NCBI GenBank assembly: GCA_027492735.1
Contig: JAPUEE010000024.1
Span: forward strand, 1 to 38,254
Length of the DNA stretch: 38,254 nucleotides
Source of the DNA: Candidatus Saccharimonadota bacterium
GTDB lineage: Bacteria > Patescibacteriota > Saccharimonadia > Saccharimonadales > Saccharimonadaceae
Direction: 5' to 3'
Both the position numbers and the translations under genes were made by a program. How positions within the stretch are numbered: position 1 is the stretch's first letter; every line of letters starts with the position of its first letter. Positions 14,305-23,591 of this stretch are shown here, one piece after another. The notes beneath the pieces are model-generated. The model had not been told where the DNA came from. It saw nothing but the letters and a program-made list of their open reading frames with translations, and searched no databases.

Positions 14305-15888
14305 ATGGCTGAAAAGAAATCAATTATTCCAAAAACCATCCGGGCAAATATCGTTAAAACTGCTGGTATCGCTGCAATAAAACCACGCGATCCCGACGAA
14401 GTATTCGACGAATTATTCCGCGATATCCAAACTGCAGAAATCTTTAATGATAATAAAATCTTTATCGATCTAATCCCGAAAAAAAGCCCTCTCCTCATAA
14501 TGCGTGCCTATCGTCTGGAGCGAAAACGACCTGATTTTGACTTAGCGGATTTTGTTGGTCGTCATTTTTACAACCTAGAAAAACATCACGGGCGTACTCA
14601 GACCACACCAAACACTGATGTAGAAACGTATATCACCGAGCTGTGGCAAGAGCTCACTGTCACTAATCGCCGAAATCGCGGCTCTTTGCTAGCGCTGCCA
14701 TATGAATATGTCGTACCCGGCGGTCGATTCCAGGAACAGTTTTACTGGGATACTTACTTTATCATGCTCGGATTAGCACACGAGAAACAGTGGTCATTAG
14801 TCGAAGGAATGATAAAGAACTACACCTATATGATCCGACGATTTGGCTTCATTCCGACCGCTAACCGATCATACTTTCTCAGTCGTTCGCAACCACCTTT
14901 CTTTTCCCACATGATAGAGCTGCTCGCAAAACATCGTGGCAAGTATACTGTCGTTGAATACCTACCCTATCTATTAAAAGAACGTCAGTTTTGGATGCGA
15001 GGGCAGAGCACGCTGAAGAACGAATTTTCCGCAACGAGACGCGTCGTACGGCTCGGAGACAAAACTCTCGTAAATCGATATTTTGATAATCGGTCATCAC
15101 CTCGACCCGATACCTATATCCAAGATACCTCACGCGCCGCCACAACACCCGAAGACTATCACAGCACCATGTATCTCCACTTGCGAGCCGCTGCCGAATC
15201 GGGTTGGGATTTTAGTTCACGCTGGTTCAAAGATCCACACGATATCAATACCATACATACCACTGATATCGTACCTGTCGATTTGAATTGTCTGCTCTAT
15301 CATCTAGAATCAATGATTGCAGACGCCTATCGTCTCATTAAACAGGAGCGTCTGGCAAAAACCTATAAAACTGCAGCAAAGCGACGAGCGGCAGCTATCG
15401 AACGCTATTGCTGGGATGAACAACGTCAGTTTTACTATGATTACGATTTCGTAGAGAAGCAGAGAACCTCTTCAGATACGTTAGCCGCGATATTTCCACT
15501 CTATGTTGGTATCGCCAGTAAACAGCAGGCCGCCGCAGTAGCACATAAACTCGAAAAAGATTTTCTAAAGCTCGGTGGACTCGTTACAACTCTCGTTAGC
15601 AACGACCAACAGTGGGACTCACCAAATGGCTGGGCTCCGCTCCACCATATCGCAATCGAGAGCCTCAGACGCTATGGCTATAGCGAACTCGCAGAAACTA
15701 TCCGTGAGCGGTGGCTAGCGACAAATCAGCTCGTTTTTGACACACATCGCAAATTCATCGAGAAATATGATGTAATCGCTCCTGGAAAATTAGGCGGCGG
15801 CGGTGAATATGAATTGCAAGATGGCTTTGGCTGGACAAACGGCGTATTTGAGATACTCCTAGCCGATAACGATACTCCGCAAATATAA
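14305..15888 (+). CDS. Trehalase, glycoside hydrolase family 37
   Basis: Hydrolyses alpha,alpha-trehalose to two glucose. Both family signatures are present: PGGRFQEQFYWDTYF (about 138-152) and QWDSPNGWAPLHH (about 434-446). RSQPPFFSHMI, the glycine-rich GGGGEYELQDGFGWTNGV near the C-terminus and the DRAATTPEDY-like segment around the catalytic Asp also fit. 527 residues. There is no signal peptide, so it acts in the cytoplasm on imported trehalose. The ATG at 14305 is preferred over an in-frame TTG at 14296 that lies inside the -10 box. Zwf follows 77 bp downstream on the same strand. Confidence 0.9.
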   Translation: MAEKKSIIPKTIRANIVKTAGIAAIKPRDPDEVFDELFRDIQTAEIFNDNKIFIDLIPKKSPLLIMRAYRLERKRPDFDLADFVGRHFYNLEKHHGRTQTTPNTDVETYITELWQELTVTNRRNRGSLLALPYEYVVPGGRFQEQFYWDTYFIMLGLAHEKQWSLVEGMIKNYTYMIRRFGFIPTANRSYFLSRSQPPFFSHMIELLAKHRGKYTVVEYLPYLLKERQFWMRGQSTLKNEFSATRRVVRLGDKTLVNRYFDNRSSPRPDTYIQDTSRAATTPEDYHSTMYLHLRAAAESGWDFSSRWFKDPHDINTIHTTDIVPVDLNCLLYHLESMIADAYRLIKQERLAKTYKTAAKRRAAAIERYCWDEQRQFYYDYDFVEKQRTSSDTLAAIFPLYVGIASKQQAAAVAHKLEKDFLKLGGLVTTLVSNDQQWDSPNGWAPLHHIAIESLRRYGYSELAETIRERWLATNQLVFDTHRKFIEKYDVIAPGKLGGGGEYELQDGFGWTNGVFEILLADNDTPQI

Positions 15889-15914
15889 ATCGGTGCTTTA
15901 TTAGAGGTGAGCTC

Positions 15915-15943
15915 TTTACACTATCGACATAATGATCTATATT
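15915..15943 (+). promoter_or_regulatory. Promoter of zwf
   Basis: TTTACA (15915-15920), 17-bp spacer, TATATT (15938-15943), each 5 of 6. Transcript start near 15950 leaves a leader of about 16 nt before the ATG at 15966. Confidence 0.6.
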
Positions 15944-15965
15944 TTAAGGTACCTTGATAGATACT

Positions 15966-17333
15966 ATGACAAAGAACCAACCCCTGCAGATTATCATATT
16001 TGGCGTCACCGGTGATTTGGCACGACGCAAATTGTTGCCGGCTCTGTATCACCTCATCCAGTCTGGAGACTTACCGAACGATACCAGAATTATCGGTATT
16101 ACTCGCCATACGACTACCGAAAAAGATATTCTCGAAGGTATGACGCGGTTTATATCGGAACCAGCAGAACCACGAATCTTACGTAAACTCGCGCGCATGA
16201 TTACTATTCGTAGAATGGATGTAACGAGCGCCAAGGACTACAAAATGCTACTTTCCGACCTGCGAGAATCGACTCAATCTGGTTCGCAACGGCTCTACTA
16301 TTTGTCTATTCCAGCTCAGGCATTTCCTGGTATCGTTAGCAACCTAGGAACAACTGGCCATAATAAAAAATTCCGAGTAGAATCGTGCCCACCAAAATTG
16401 CTCGTCGAGAAACCTTTTGGTCACGACACCGACTCGGCGAGAGCATTGATCAACCTAACCAAAGAGCACTTTGATGAAACTCAGATTTTTCGTATCGACC
16501 ATTACATCGCCAAGGAAACCGCACAGAATATTCTCACGTTTCGATTTGAAAATCCACTATTTGAATCAATTTGGAATTCGCACCACGTCGCATCAATCAA
16601 GCTATCAGCTATTGAAACGATTGGCATCGAAGGCCGGGGGGCTTTTTACGATCAAACTGGTGCCTTGCGTGATATTATTCAGAGTCATCTCCTCCAGGTG
16701 CTCGCATTGATAGCTATGGAGCGCCCGCTCAATTTCGGAAGTACTGAGATTCATCGTAGTAAACAACGATTACTCGATAGTATTATGCCAATCGAAGCCG
16801 ACGAGGTTACCGCTCGCACAACTCGTGGCCAATATGAAGGCTACCAAGCTGAAGCTGACAGTGCCGGCTCGTCGACAGAGACTTTTGCCCGTATCGATGT
16901 GACCATCAACAACGAACAGTGGCGCAAAACGCCGATCACCATCCAGGCTGGTAAAGGTCTATCGGATAAATACACCGAGGCACTCGTTACCTTTCGTCCA
17001 ACCGAAGATGCTGCCGGTCCAAACGCTCTCATTTTCCGATTACAACCAAATGAAGGTATTACGATCGAACTACAGGCCAAAAAACCCGGTACATCAAACA
17101 CAACTGAGACAGTAACGATGGATTTTGATTACGAACGAGCATTTTCCGATCGCCAAGCCGAAGCCTATGAGCGTGTTATTATCGATGCCATTCGTGGCGA
17201 TCAATCACTCTTTGCCTCTAGCCGCGAGGTAATGACGTCGTGGAAAATCATTCAAACGATTTTGGATACGTGGCAATCAGCTAGCGACGATCTTGTCGTG
17301 TATTCTCTCGGAACATCACCCGATAACCTCTAG
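15966..17333 (+). CDS. zwf: Glucose-6-phosphate 1-dehydrogenase
   Basis: Oxidises glucose 6-phosphate to 6-phosphogluconolactone and makes NADPH, the first step of the oxidative pentose phosphate route. The N-terminal nucleotide-binding motif is GVTGDLARRKLLPAL; EKPFG and the substrate motif RIDHYIAKE (variant of RIDHYLGKE, with the active-site His) follow; the beta+alpha domain runs to the end. 455 residues from the ATG at 15966, slightly short of the usual 480-490. A TTG at 15954 would add four residues and is less likely. Together with the upstream trehalase it forms a route from trehalose to NADPH, provided a glucokinase exists elsewhere. Confidence 0.95.
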   Translation: MTKNQPLQIIIFGVTGDLARRKLLPALYHLIQSGDLPNDTRIIGITRHTTTEKDILEGMTRFISEPAEPRILRKLARMITIRRMDVTSAKDYKMLLSDLRESTQSGSQRLYYLSIPAQAFPGIVSNLGTTGHNKKFRVESCPPKLLVEKPFGHDTDSARALINLTKEHFDETQIFRIDHYIAKETAQNILTFRFENPLFESIWNSHHVASIKLSAIETIGIEGRGAFYDQTGALRDIIQSHLLQVLALIAMERPLNFGSTEIHRSKQRLLDSIMPIEADEVTARTTRGQYEGYQAEADSAGSSTETFARIDVTINNEQWRKTPITIQAGKGLSDKYTEALVTFRPTEDAAGPNALIFRLQPNEGITIELQAKKPGTSNTTETVTMDFDYERAFSDRQAEAYERVIIDAIRGDQSLFASSREVMTSWKIIQTILDTWQSASDDLVVYSLGTSPDNL

Positions 17334-17374
17334 CGACTCTATCGACCATCTTTTTATTATGGTAGTATAAACTT

Positions 17375-18208
17375 ATGGTTTATCTGCAAAGATCACTTGC
17401 TGCTATCGACCGATTCATCAGAACTACACTGAGGGTTCCTTTTCGGTTACACGTTAGATATAAACGTATCGTGTCACCGACTGCACCAACCTACGTAATG
17501 ATTCACGGATTAGCCGACACTGGTAATTTATGGCGACCTGTTATCAATATGCTGCCAGACAACGTAAATTATATCGTGTTAGATCTGCTAGGGCACGGTG
17601 ACTCACGGCATTTTTTGGGACAGGTTTATCGTAGTGATTATCAAGCCAGAAATGTCCTCGCGACCTGTCTGACACTAGGTTGTATTGGACCGTATACCTT
17701 TATCGGACATTCTTTTGGTAGTATTGTCGCTATCAAATGCGCCAAACAATACCCTAATACTAAACGATTGATCCTTTGTTCACCACCCCTCTACACTAGA
17801 TCAATAAGCGATCGACGACTGGATCTCAACGATACCGAGTCGATACTCTTTGAAATCTACCGCCAAAGCCTCAAGCATCCGAAAGGTACTGTCGCCATAT
17901 ATAACCTCATTAATGCATTGCATCTAGGCGGTCCATCGAGAACAGCCCTTCGCAAGGAAACGTTTTGGGCTTTTAGAGAAACGCTCTACTCTGGTATCAT
18001 GAATCAGAAAGCCGCCGATGATTTGAAACGATTGAAATTACCTATCGACATTGTTTACGGAAAACTTGATCCGCTCATCATCAGTAAAAATATTACTGCT
18101 ATCGCCGAACATCGACCGAATATAAAGGTCAAAGCAACGTTGAGTGATCACGCTCTACGTGGTCCTATGGTAAAAGCCATTAAAAATGTACTGGCTAATT
18201 CAAATTAG
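17375..18208 (+). CDS. Alpha/beta hydrolase
   Basis: Alpha/beta-hydrolase fold enzyme of unknown substrate. MIHGLADTGNLWRPV forms the oxyanion region; GHGDSR and GHSFGSIVA carry the nucleophile elbow (Ser in GHSFGS, about 113); GKLDPL supplies the acid and SDHALRGP the catalytic His near 260. No clear signal peptide; the first 30 residues are basic and amphipathic, which could touch the membrane. 277 residues. TATAAA lies 3 nt before the ATG and TATTAT 14 nt before it; no Shine-Dalgarno is seen. It converges on trxB with 7 bp between the stops. Confidence 0.85.
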   Translation: MVYLQRSLAAIDRFIRTTLRVPFRLHVRYKRIVSPTAPTYVMIHGLADTGNLWRPVINMLPDNVNYIVLDLLGHGDSRHFLGQVYRSDYQARNVLATCLTLGCIGPYTFIGHSFGSIVAIKCAKQYPNTKRLILCSPPLYTRSISDRRLDLNDTESILFEIYRQSLKHPKGTVAIYNLINALHLGGPSRTALRKETFWAFRETLYSGIMNQKAADDLKRLKLPIDIVYGKLDPLIISKNITAIAEHRPNIKVKATLSDHALRGPMVKAIKNVLANSN

Positions 18209-18215
18209 ACTATAA

Positions 18216-19151
18216 CTATTCTTTGCTTTCGAGATATTGGCGCATTTTTAGAGCTGCCGTTGCACCATCGCCAACTGCTGCTGCGATTTGCATCGTTGCA
18301 CCTTCTCGGACATCACCAGCTACAAAGACGCCAGGCATAGAGGTTTCGAGGTCAGTATTAGCCTTGATAAATCCTTGATCATCTAGCGCAATATCACTAT
18401 CTGCGAGGAACCACGTGTTTGGTATTAGGCCAATAAATATAAAGACACCGTCAGCATGTACCATGCTTTGTTCATCAGTGTGTTTATTTCGAATCTTTGC
18501 ACCAACAACAATATCATTCTCGGCTACGATTTCATCTACCAATACATTGGTATGAACGGTAATTTTATCTTTTGCTTCTTCAAGTTTTCGGAGCAGTACT
18601 TCTGAGGCGCGCAGTTCACTGCGAACCAATAAGTCAATGTGTGTCGCAAATCGTGTCAAAAACAGAGCTTCTTGGACACCACTATTGCCACCGCCAACCA
18701 CGATGAGTCGTTTTTCTTTGTAAAAAGCGCCGTCGCAGGTTGCACAATAATGAACGCCCTTTGCAAAATACTCTTCCTCGCCAGGCACACCAAGTTTACG
18801 ATGATCACTGCCGGTAGCAATTAGTACTGATCGAGCCAATACTTCGCCGCCATCAACCAGCAACTTGATAGTGCCTCCTGATCGCTCAATCTTTTCAACT
18901 GTGCCGAATTCGATTTTTGCGCCAAAACGTTCGGCCTGTTCACGCAGCTCGTCAGCTAGCTGTAACCCTGCGACACCTTGTGCATAACCAGGATAATTAT
19001 CGATCCAGTCGGTCGTAGCAGCTAGTCCGCCAACAATTGCTTTTTCATATAATACTGTTTCAATTTCTTCGCGGGTTGTATAAATTGCCGCCGTTAGCGC
19101 TGCCGGGCCAGCACCAATCATAACCACATCGTGAATAGTTTGTTCTGCCAT
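18216..19151 (-). CDS. trxB: Thioredoxin-disulfide reductase
   Basis: FAD-dependent enzyme that reduces thioredoxin with NADPH. MIGAGPAALTAAIYTTRE binds FAD, CATCDGAFY (about 137-145) is the redox CxxC centre, VVGGGNSGVQEALFL binds NADPH, and GVFVAGDVREGATMQIAAAVGDGATAA is the C-terminal FAD motif. 311 residues, the normal length. TGG-TATAAT (19169-19161) ends 9 nt before the ATG, so it is another near-leaderless gene. It would use NADPH made by the neighbouring Zwf and feed MsrB. Confidence 0.95.
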   Translation of the reverse strand: MAEQTIHDVVMIGAGPAALTAAIYTTREEIETVLYEKAIVGGLAATTDWIDNYPGYAQGVAGLQLADELREQAERFGAKIEFGTVEKIERSGGTIKLLVDGGEVLARSVLIATGSDHRKLGVPGEEEYFAKGVHYCATCDGAFYKEKRLIVVGGGNSGVQEALFLTRFATHIDLLVRSELRASEVLLRKLEEAKDKITVHTNVLVDEIVAENDIVVGAKIRNKHTDEQSMVHADGVFIFIGLIPNTWFLADSDIALDDQGFIKANTDLETSMPGVFVAGDVREGATMQIAAAVGDGATAALKMRQYLESKE

Positions 19152-19160
19152 AATATAACT

Positions 19161-19169
19161 ATTATACCA
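19161..19169 (-). promoter_or_regulatory. Extended -10 of trxB
   Basis: Minus strand TGG-TATAAT, 9 nt before the ATG at 19151. A leader of only 0-3 nt follows from the spacing. Confidence 0.6.
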
Positions 19170-19197
19170 TTAGTACACTAGCTAGTGCTCGCTATTC

Positions 19198-20796
19198 TTA
19201 CTCTACAGCGGTCTGAAAGCGAACTGCTTTATATTGATAGTTGTTGTCGATTGAGTTATAGATCGCCACGGAATCAATCTGTCGCCAATTATGAGCAATC
19301 GATGGCGGCTTGATTTCGTCATCATTACCCGTACTGCCAAAATACCATACGATCGGATGTTGTTTTATAAAAGCATCGAGATCTTTGATTTTGAACTGAT
19401 CGTGGTCCTTTAGCATATCGAGTGAGCCGTATTTATATTCAGTGGTCTGATCCAGGAAATAGATGGGGTGATTATTACTATTATAAAAAATCGCTTCATA
19501 AAATATCCATGGATCAGTCGCGATGAGTGGCTCTCCTGGTTTAGCTTTTTCCGCGATTGTAGTGATCAATTGTTTGGTTCGAATCGAGGTACTCGTGATT
19601 TTATTGTAGTTTCCATAATAATATACTCTATCTATACCGATTCCAAACGATACCAGAATCAATATCGTCATCACGAGTGGTAGCCAGGTAGGTTTTGCTC
19701 GTTTCTTTTTGCTGTACATAACTGCTACCGCTAGCAGTAGAGTGAGCGCAACGATCGACGGCATGAGGTATCGATCAATAAAGGACGACGTGAGAGGCGG
19801 CATCGACAGCAGTAGCAAAATGAGTGGCGGGACGACAGCCAGACAACTAATTAACAGTATATTTTGCCGATCTTTCTTTGATTCTATATTGCGATACATT
19901 CGATATAGCAACACTATAGATCCAACCACTATCGCAAAATAGAGCAATACTAGCCACGATTCAACTTTGTTGTGATCCAGATACATTAATATATTTGTAA
20001 GATAGTTAGTGAATGTATCTGCCGATATAGTAGGGATCCAAAAGCCCGCCTGGAGAACGCTAAACTGATGTATGGCCGTTGGTAGCCAGAATGCAAAGAT
20101 ACCGACCGCGAGTACATGTGTCCAGATCCATGATGCATCGAAAAAGTTTTTCGCTAATTTTTTACCGCGGACACCATCAATTCTCAGCTTTATCCATCGC
20201 CAGACCCAATGAGATAACCACACTAGCGCAATGAAATAATGCGTTAGCATACCAGCTACGAGCAATAGTCCATATGTAACCCAATATTTGCGACTATTTG
20301 TAGCCATAGCCCGGAATAATACGTAGGTCGCACCGAGAGCAATAGCTGCAACAAGTGTATACATGCGCGCTTCTTCGCCAAATCGGATGAGCATTGGCGA
20401 TAAGGCCAATAGCCATGCGCCAAGTATCGCGGTGCGACGGTTAAACAGCTTCTTTAGTAATACAAATCCCAGGATAATTGTTACGACGCCAAACACCATG
20501 CTAAACGATCTAAACCCGACCTCGTCTGTACCAAAAATCGAAGTCCAGCCCTTTACTAGCCAATAATACAGCGGCGGATGCATATCGTTGCCCGTATAAT
20601 GAGCGATTTCTGAAACATTAAACCTGGTAATATATGCTGTAAAGGCTTCGTCGAACCAAATCGACCACGTGGCCAGTCGCGCGCCAACTAGACCAAGATA
20701 TGCCAAGATAGCACTGAGCAGCATAGCTACGTCAATATGTGGCCATGCCATTAGTTTATTACCCCAGTTTTTGAGCCCGTTTGATAGTTTATTCAT
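19198..20796 (-). CDS. GT-C fold glycosyltransferase (family 39/PMT-like), polytopic
   Basis: Membrane glycosyltransferase using a polyprenyl-phosphate sugar. About 10-11 helices; the first external loop has the acidic catalytic pattern (WSIWFDEAFTAYI, near 45) and HPPLYYWLVKGWTSIFG (about 70-90), both typical of the PMT/ArnT/DUF2029 superfamily; FGEEARMYTLVAAI follows. The C-terminal about 110 residues are extracytoplasmic. I place the start at ATG 20796 (532 residues) because two upstream ATGs (20811, 20808) lie in or before the -10 box. Likely mannosyl- or glucosyltransferase of envelope polymers; acceptor unknown. Confidence 0.8.
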   Translation of the reverse strand: MNKLSNGLKNWGNKLMAWPHIDVAMLLSAILAYLGLVGARLATWSIWFDEAFTAYITRFNVSEIAHYTGNDMHPPLYYWLVKGWTSIFGTDEVGFRSFSMVFGVVTIILGFVLLKKLFNRRTAILGAWLLALSPMLIRFGEEARMYTLVAAIALGATYVLFRAMATNSRKYWVTYGLLLVAGMLTHYFIALVWLSHWVWRWIKLRIDGVRGKKLAKNFFDASWIWTHVLAVGIFAFWLPTAIHQFSVLQAGFWIPTISADTFTNYLTNILMYLDHNKVESWLVLLYFAIVVGSIVLLYRMYRNIESKKDRQNILLISCLAVVPPLILLLLSMPPLTSSFIDRYLMPSIVALTLLLAVAVMYSKKKRAKPTWLPLVMTILILVSFGIGIDRVYYYGNYNKITSTSIRTKQLITTIAEKAKPGEPLIATDPWIFYEAIFYNSNNHPIYFLDQTTEYKYGSLDMLKDHDQFKIKDLDAFIKQHPIVWYFGSTGNDDEIKPPSIAHNWRQIDSVAIYNSIDNNYQYKAVRFQTAVE

Positions 20797-20806
20797 ACTT
20801 AATTCC

Positions 20807-20815
20807 ATCATACCA
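20807..20815 (-). promoter_or_regulatory. Extended -10 of the GT-C gene
   Basis: Minus strand TGG-TATGAT (20815-20807), 10 nt before the ATG at 20796. It shares a 48-bp intergenic space with the divergent -10 at 20829-20837. Confidence 0.5.
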
Positions 20816-20828
20816 TATATCTCTGATG

Positions 20829-20837
20829 TGATATAAT
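20829..20837 (+). promoter_or_regulatory. Extended -10 of the GH13 gene, leaderless GTG start
   Basis: TGA-TATAAT (20829-20837), then CCTCTT and the GTG at 20844. The 6-nt gap is the same as at ftsK. No Shine-Dalgarno is present. Confidence 0.7.
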
Positions 20838-20843
20838 CCTCTT

Positions 20844-22235
20844 GTGATTAAAAAGTCCAGAGCATCTAATCGATTATACGAAATAAATACCGCAACCTAT
20901 TTGCGCAAATTATCGGATAGATATGGTCGCCCTATTACTCTAGCAAGTATTCCCGACGAGGAACTCGTTCGAATTTCAGACAACGGTTTCGATGCTGTCT
21001 GGCTGATGGGCATATGGCAACGTAGTCATTTCGCCGTCAATTTAGCGCTAGCGAATCAACCGCTCCTAGACGAAGCTCATACCCTAGTGTCAGATTTTAA
21101 AACTGATGACGTCATTGGCTCTGCCTATTCGATACAATCCTATGCGATAAATGAGCAATTCGGTAACGAGTCGGAATTACAGGAACTACGGCAGCGATTG
21201 TCTACCTATGGATTAGGACTCATTCTAGATTTCGTGCCGAATCATACCGGCTTTGACCATGACTGGGTTACGTCGCATGCCGAGCGATATATCCTAGGAG
21301 ACTCAGAGCAATTAAACAGCCGCCCGGACCAATATCGTCCGTACAATAGTCATATTATTGCTAATGGACGTGATCCTAAACTCGGTAGTTGGTCTGATGT
21401 TGCTCAGCTCAATGCTTTTTCACCATCATATCGCCAGGGTAGTATCGAGACTCTCGATTATATTGCCACGTTATGTGACGGTGTCCGCTGCGATATGGCC
21501 ATGCTACTCACTAACGATATTTTCGCGAGCACGTGGGGTGCTAGCGCTGGTTCGATTCCTGAAACTGAATACTGGCAAGAAGTCATTTCGGCAGTTCGTA
21601 GTATACATCCAGACTTTCTATTTATCGCCGAATGCTACTGGAAAACAAACGCTTTACTTCTCGGCCAAGGCTTTGACTATTGTTATGACAAAGATTTTTA
21701 CGACCTCCTAGTTAAAGGCTTGACCTCCGAAATTGTTGACCATTTAGTAAAAACGAGCGACATAGCCTCGCACCAAGTTTATTTTCTCGAAAATCATGAC
21801 GAGCCGCGAGCTGCTGCAACTTTTACGATAGAAAAACAAAAAGCCGCTGCTTACATAGTTAATTCGCTACCCGGTCTATTTTTGGTATACGAAGGACAGA
21901 CGACTGGTTATGCAGCTAAAATTCCGGTTCACCTGGGGCATGAGCCAGACTTGCCGACCAATCAGGACATTACTCATTATTACGACACCTTGCTGAGAAC
22001 GCCCCGCGACTCTACTCTGACTTGGAAATCATTCGGTAACAGCTCAGTTCTCATCGGCTCTAATGATACAGGTATAGATACTCTCATAAACTATAGCGAT
22101 AAACCAGTCGATATCGATCTAGCTACTATTTCCGTTGACCCTATTGCATTCAAGTCGTTCTATGATGCTAGCGAGCTACAAGCTCATGGCAATATATTGA
22201 CTCTAGCCCCGTGGCAGATAGCCATCGTTCGATAA
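20844..22235 (+). CDS. Alpha-amylase family glycosidase (GH13)
   Basis: GH13 TIM-barrel enzyme. The four conserved regions are seen: LDFVPNHTG (I), DGVRCDMAML with the nucleophile Asp (II), LFIAECYWK with the acid/base Glu (III), and YFLENHDEPR with the transition-state Asp (IV). A short C-terminal beta domain ends the 463 residues. No signal peptide, so it works in the cytoplasm. Substrate could be maltooligosaccharide, sucrose-like or trehalose-related glucosides; the sequence does not decide. The start is GTG, set by the -10 box 6 nt upstream. Confidence 0.88.
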   Translation: MIKKSRASNRLYEINTATYLRKLSDRYGRPITLASIPDEELVRISDNGFDAVWLMGIWQRSHFAVNLALANQPLLDEAHTLVSDFKTDDVIGSAYSIQSYAINEQFGNESELQELRQRLSTYGLGLILDFVPNHTGFDHDWVTSHAERYILGDSEQLNSRPDQYRPYNSHIIANGRDPKLGSWSDVAQLNAFSPSYRQGSIETLDYIATLCDGVRCDMAMLLTNDIFASTWGASAGSIPETEYWQEVISAVRSIHPDFLFIAECYWKTNALLLGQGFDYCYDKDFYDLLVKGLTSEIVDHLVKTSDIASHQVYFLENHDEPRAAATFTIEKQKAAAYIVNSLPGLFLVYEGQTTGYAAKIPVHLGHEPDLPTNQDITHYYDTLLRTPRDSTLTWKSFGNSSVLIGSNDTGIDTLINYSDKPVDIDLATISVDPIAFKSFYDASELQAHGNILTLAPWQIAIVR

Positions 22236-22259
22236 ATCACGGCCAATGCGGCAATAAAA

Positions 22260-23573
22260 CTACGCTTTTTCGTATGATACTGACAGTCGACGGTACGATT
22301 TTGTAAAGAACGCTGCAGCGGCGGCAATTGCCATAATTATCCCCGCAACCAAAAATACCAACGCGATACCTCGCCCCTCACCCGTACCAAGTAGCGGCGC
22401 CAAGGCAGTGGCACCTTCTGGAGACTTGGCATACGGAATGATGATAAACTCAGCAATAGGTGCAACAACGAATGCTGTGATCGGTGCTGCTGCTGATTCA
22501 AACGCCTGAGCGAATCCAAAAACTCGACCTTGTCGTTTATACGGCACAACCTTTTGTATCACCGTCTGCTCAGCTGCTTCCATCGCTGGAATCATCAGCA
22601 TATACAGCCACATACCGATCGCAAACAACCACTGCCACTCCCGAATGGTAAAGAACGCACCAATCAATCCCATGATAGTCGCAAGCCGTAATAGTGTCTT
22701 GAGTGGATTTTTTCCGAGTCCAAACTTCGCCACTAAAATACCGCCGATGACAAAACCTGTGCTCGTCACGCCCAGCACGATCCCCCATGTCTCCACAGAA
22801 AATAACGTCAGACCATAGGGATCCATCAGCGCCATATAAACACCGCCGATAAAATTATTAAAAGTTGAAAAGATGAGGAGCGCAAATAGTCCAGGCACTG
22901 CCCCGATCGCAGCAATACTGCCTCTAATGTCTACTTTTTTGTTAGCCAACTCTGGGTCATGCACGATCTCTTTCTCTGGAATCTGTACAAAGTAGATATG
23001 GATGAGTGCAAGTGCCGTCAGAATAACGGCAATCACCAGCGTCCACCCCATGCCGAGAAACCCAATGGCGAGACCACTAAATACACTGGTGATAATAAAA
23101 CCGATTCCCGTCACCGTTCCCACCAACCCGTTAGCATTGGCCCGTTTGTCCTTTTCTACCAGCAGTGTCACCGTCGTCGATAGAGCGATATTACGCATGT
23201 TTTCAACCACCGCACCCGCCAGAATTACTCCAATAAATAGCCAGAGTAACGGATTAGTAATATCGAGTAGATGGGCTGTCGGCAATGTAAGATACATAAC
23301 CCCAGCCAGAGCAAATGCTACCAATGTAAAAGTGCTGGAAAAGATAAACACGCTCTTTTTCCGGTGACGGTCGACAACCGTACCAAAGATAATACTAAAC
23401 ACCGCCACAAACAGCATGTAGGCACCACCAACAACGCCTGTCGCTAGCACTGACTTAGTCTCGAGATAGATCCAGAAGATGAGCGCAAACCATAGAAAAC
23501 TCGTCGTTATATTGGCTATCAACGTATTGACAAGAATCTGATAGAACGAGCGCATAGTAGTCATCTTTTTCAT
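22260..23573 (-). CDS. MFS transporter, 12 TM
   Basis: Twelve hydrophobic helices with motif A-like FGTVVDRHRKKSVFIFSS between helices 2 and 3. The second half contains FGLGKNPLKTLLRLATIMGL and VVPYKRQGRVFGFAQAFESAAAPI, typical of MFS drug or metabolite exporters of the MFS_3/YfiS kind. 437 residues. AGGAG 7 nt before the ATG supports the start at 23573. Substrate unknown. Confidence 0.82.
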   Translation of the reverse strand: MKKMTTMRSFYQILVNTLIANITTSFLWFALIFWIYLETKSVLATGVVGGAYMLFVAVFSIIFGTVVDRHRKKSVFIFSSTFTLVAFALAGVMYLTLPTAHLLDITNPLLWLFIGVILAGAVVENMRNIALSTTVTLLVEKDKRANANGLVGTVTGIGFIITSVFSGLAIGFLGMGWTLVIAVILTALALIHIYFVQIPEKEIVHDPELANKKVDIRGSIAAIGAVPGLFALLIFSTFNNFIGGVYMALMDPYGLTLFSVETWGIVLGVTSTGFVIGGILVAKFGLGKNPLKTLLRLATIMGLIGAFFTIREWQWLFAIGMWLYMLMIPAMEAAEQTVIQKVVPYKRQGRVFGFAQAFESAAAPITAFVVAPIAEFIIIPYAKSPEGATALAPLLGTGEGRGIALVFLVAGIIMAIAAAAAFFTKSYRRLSVSYEKA

Positions 23574-23591
23574 AAGCTTCTCCTAATTTAA

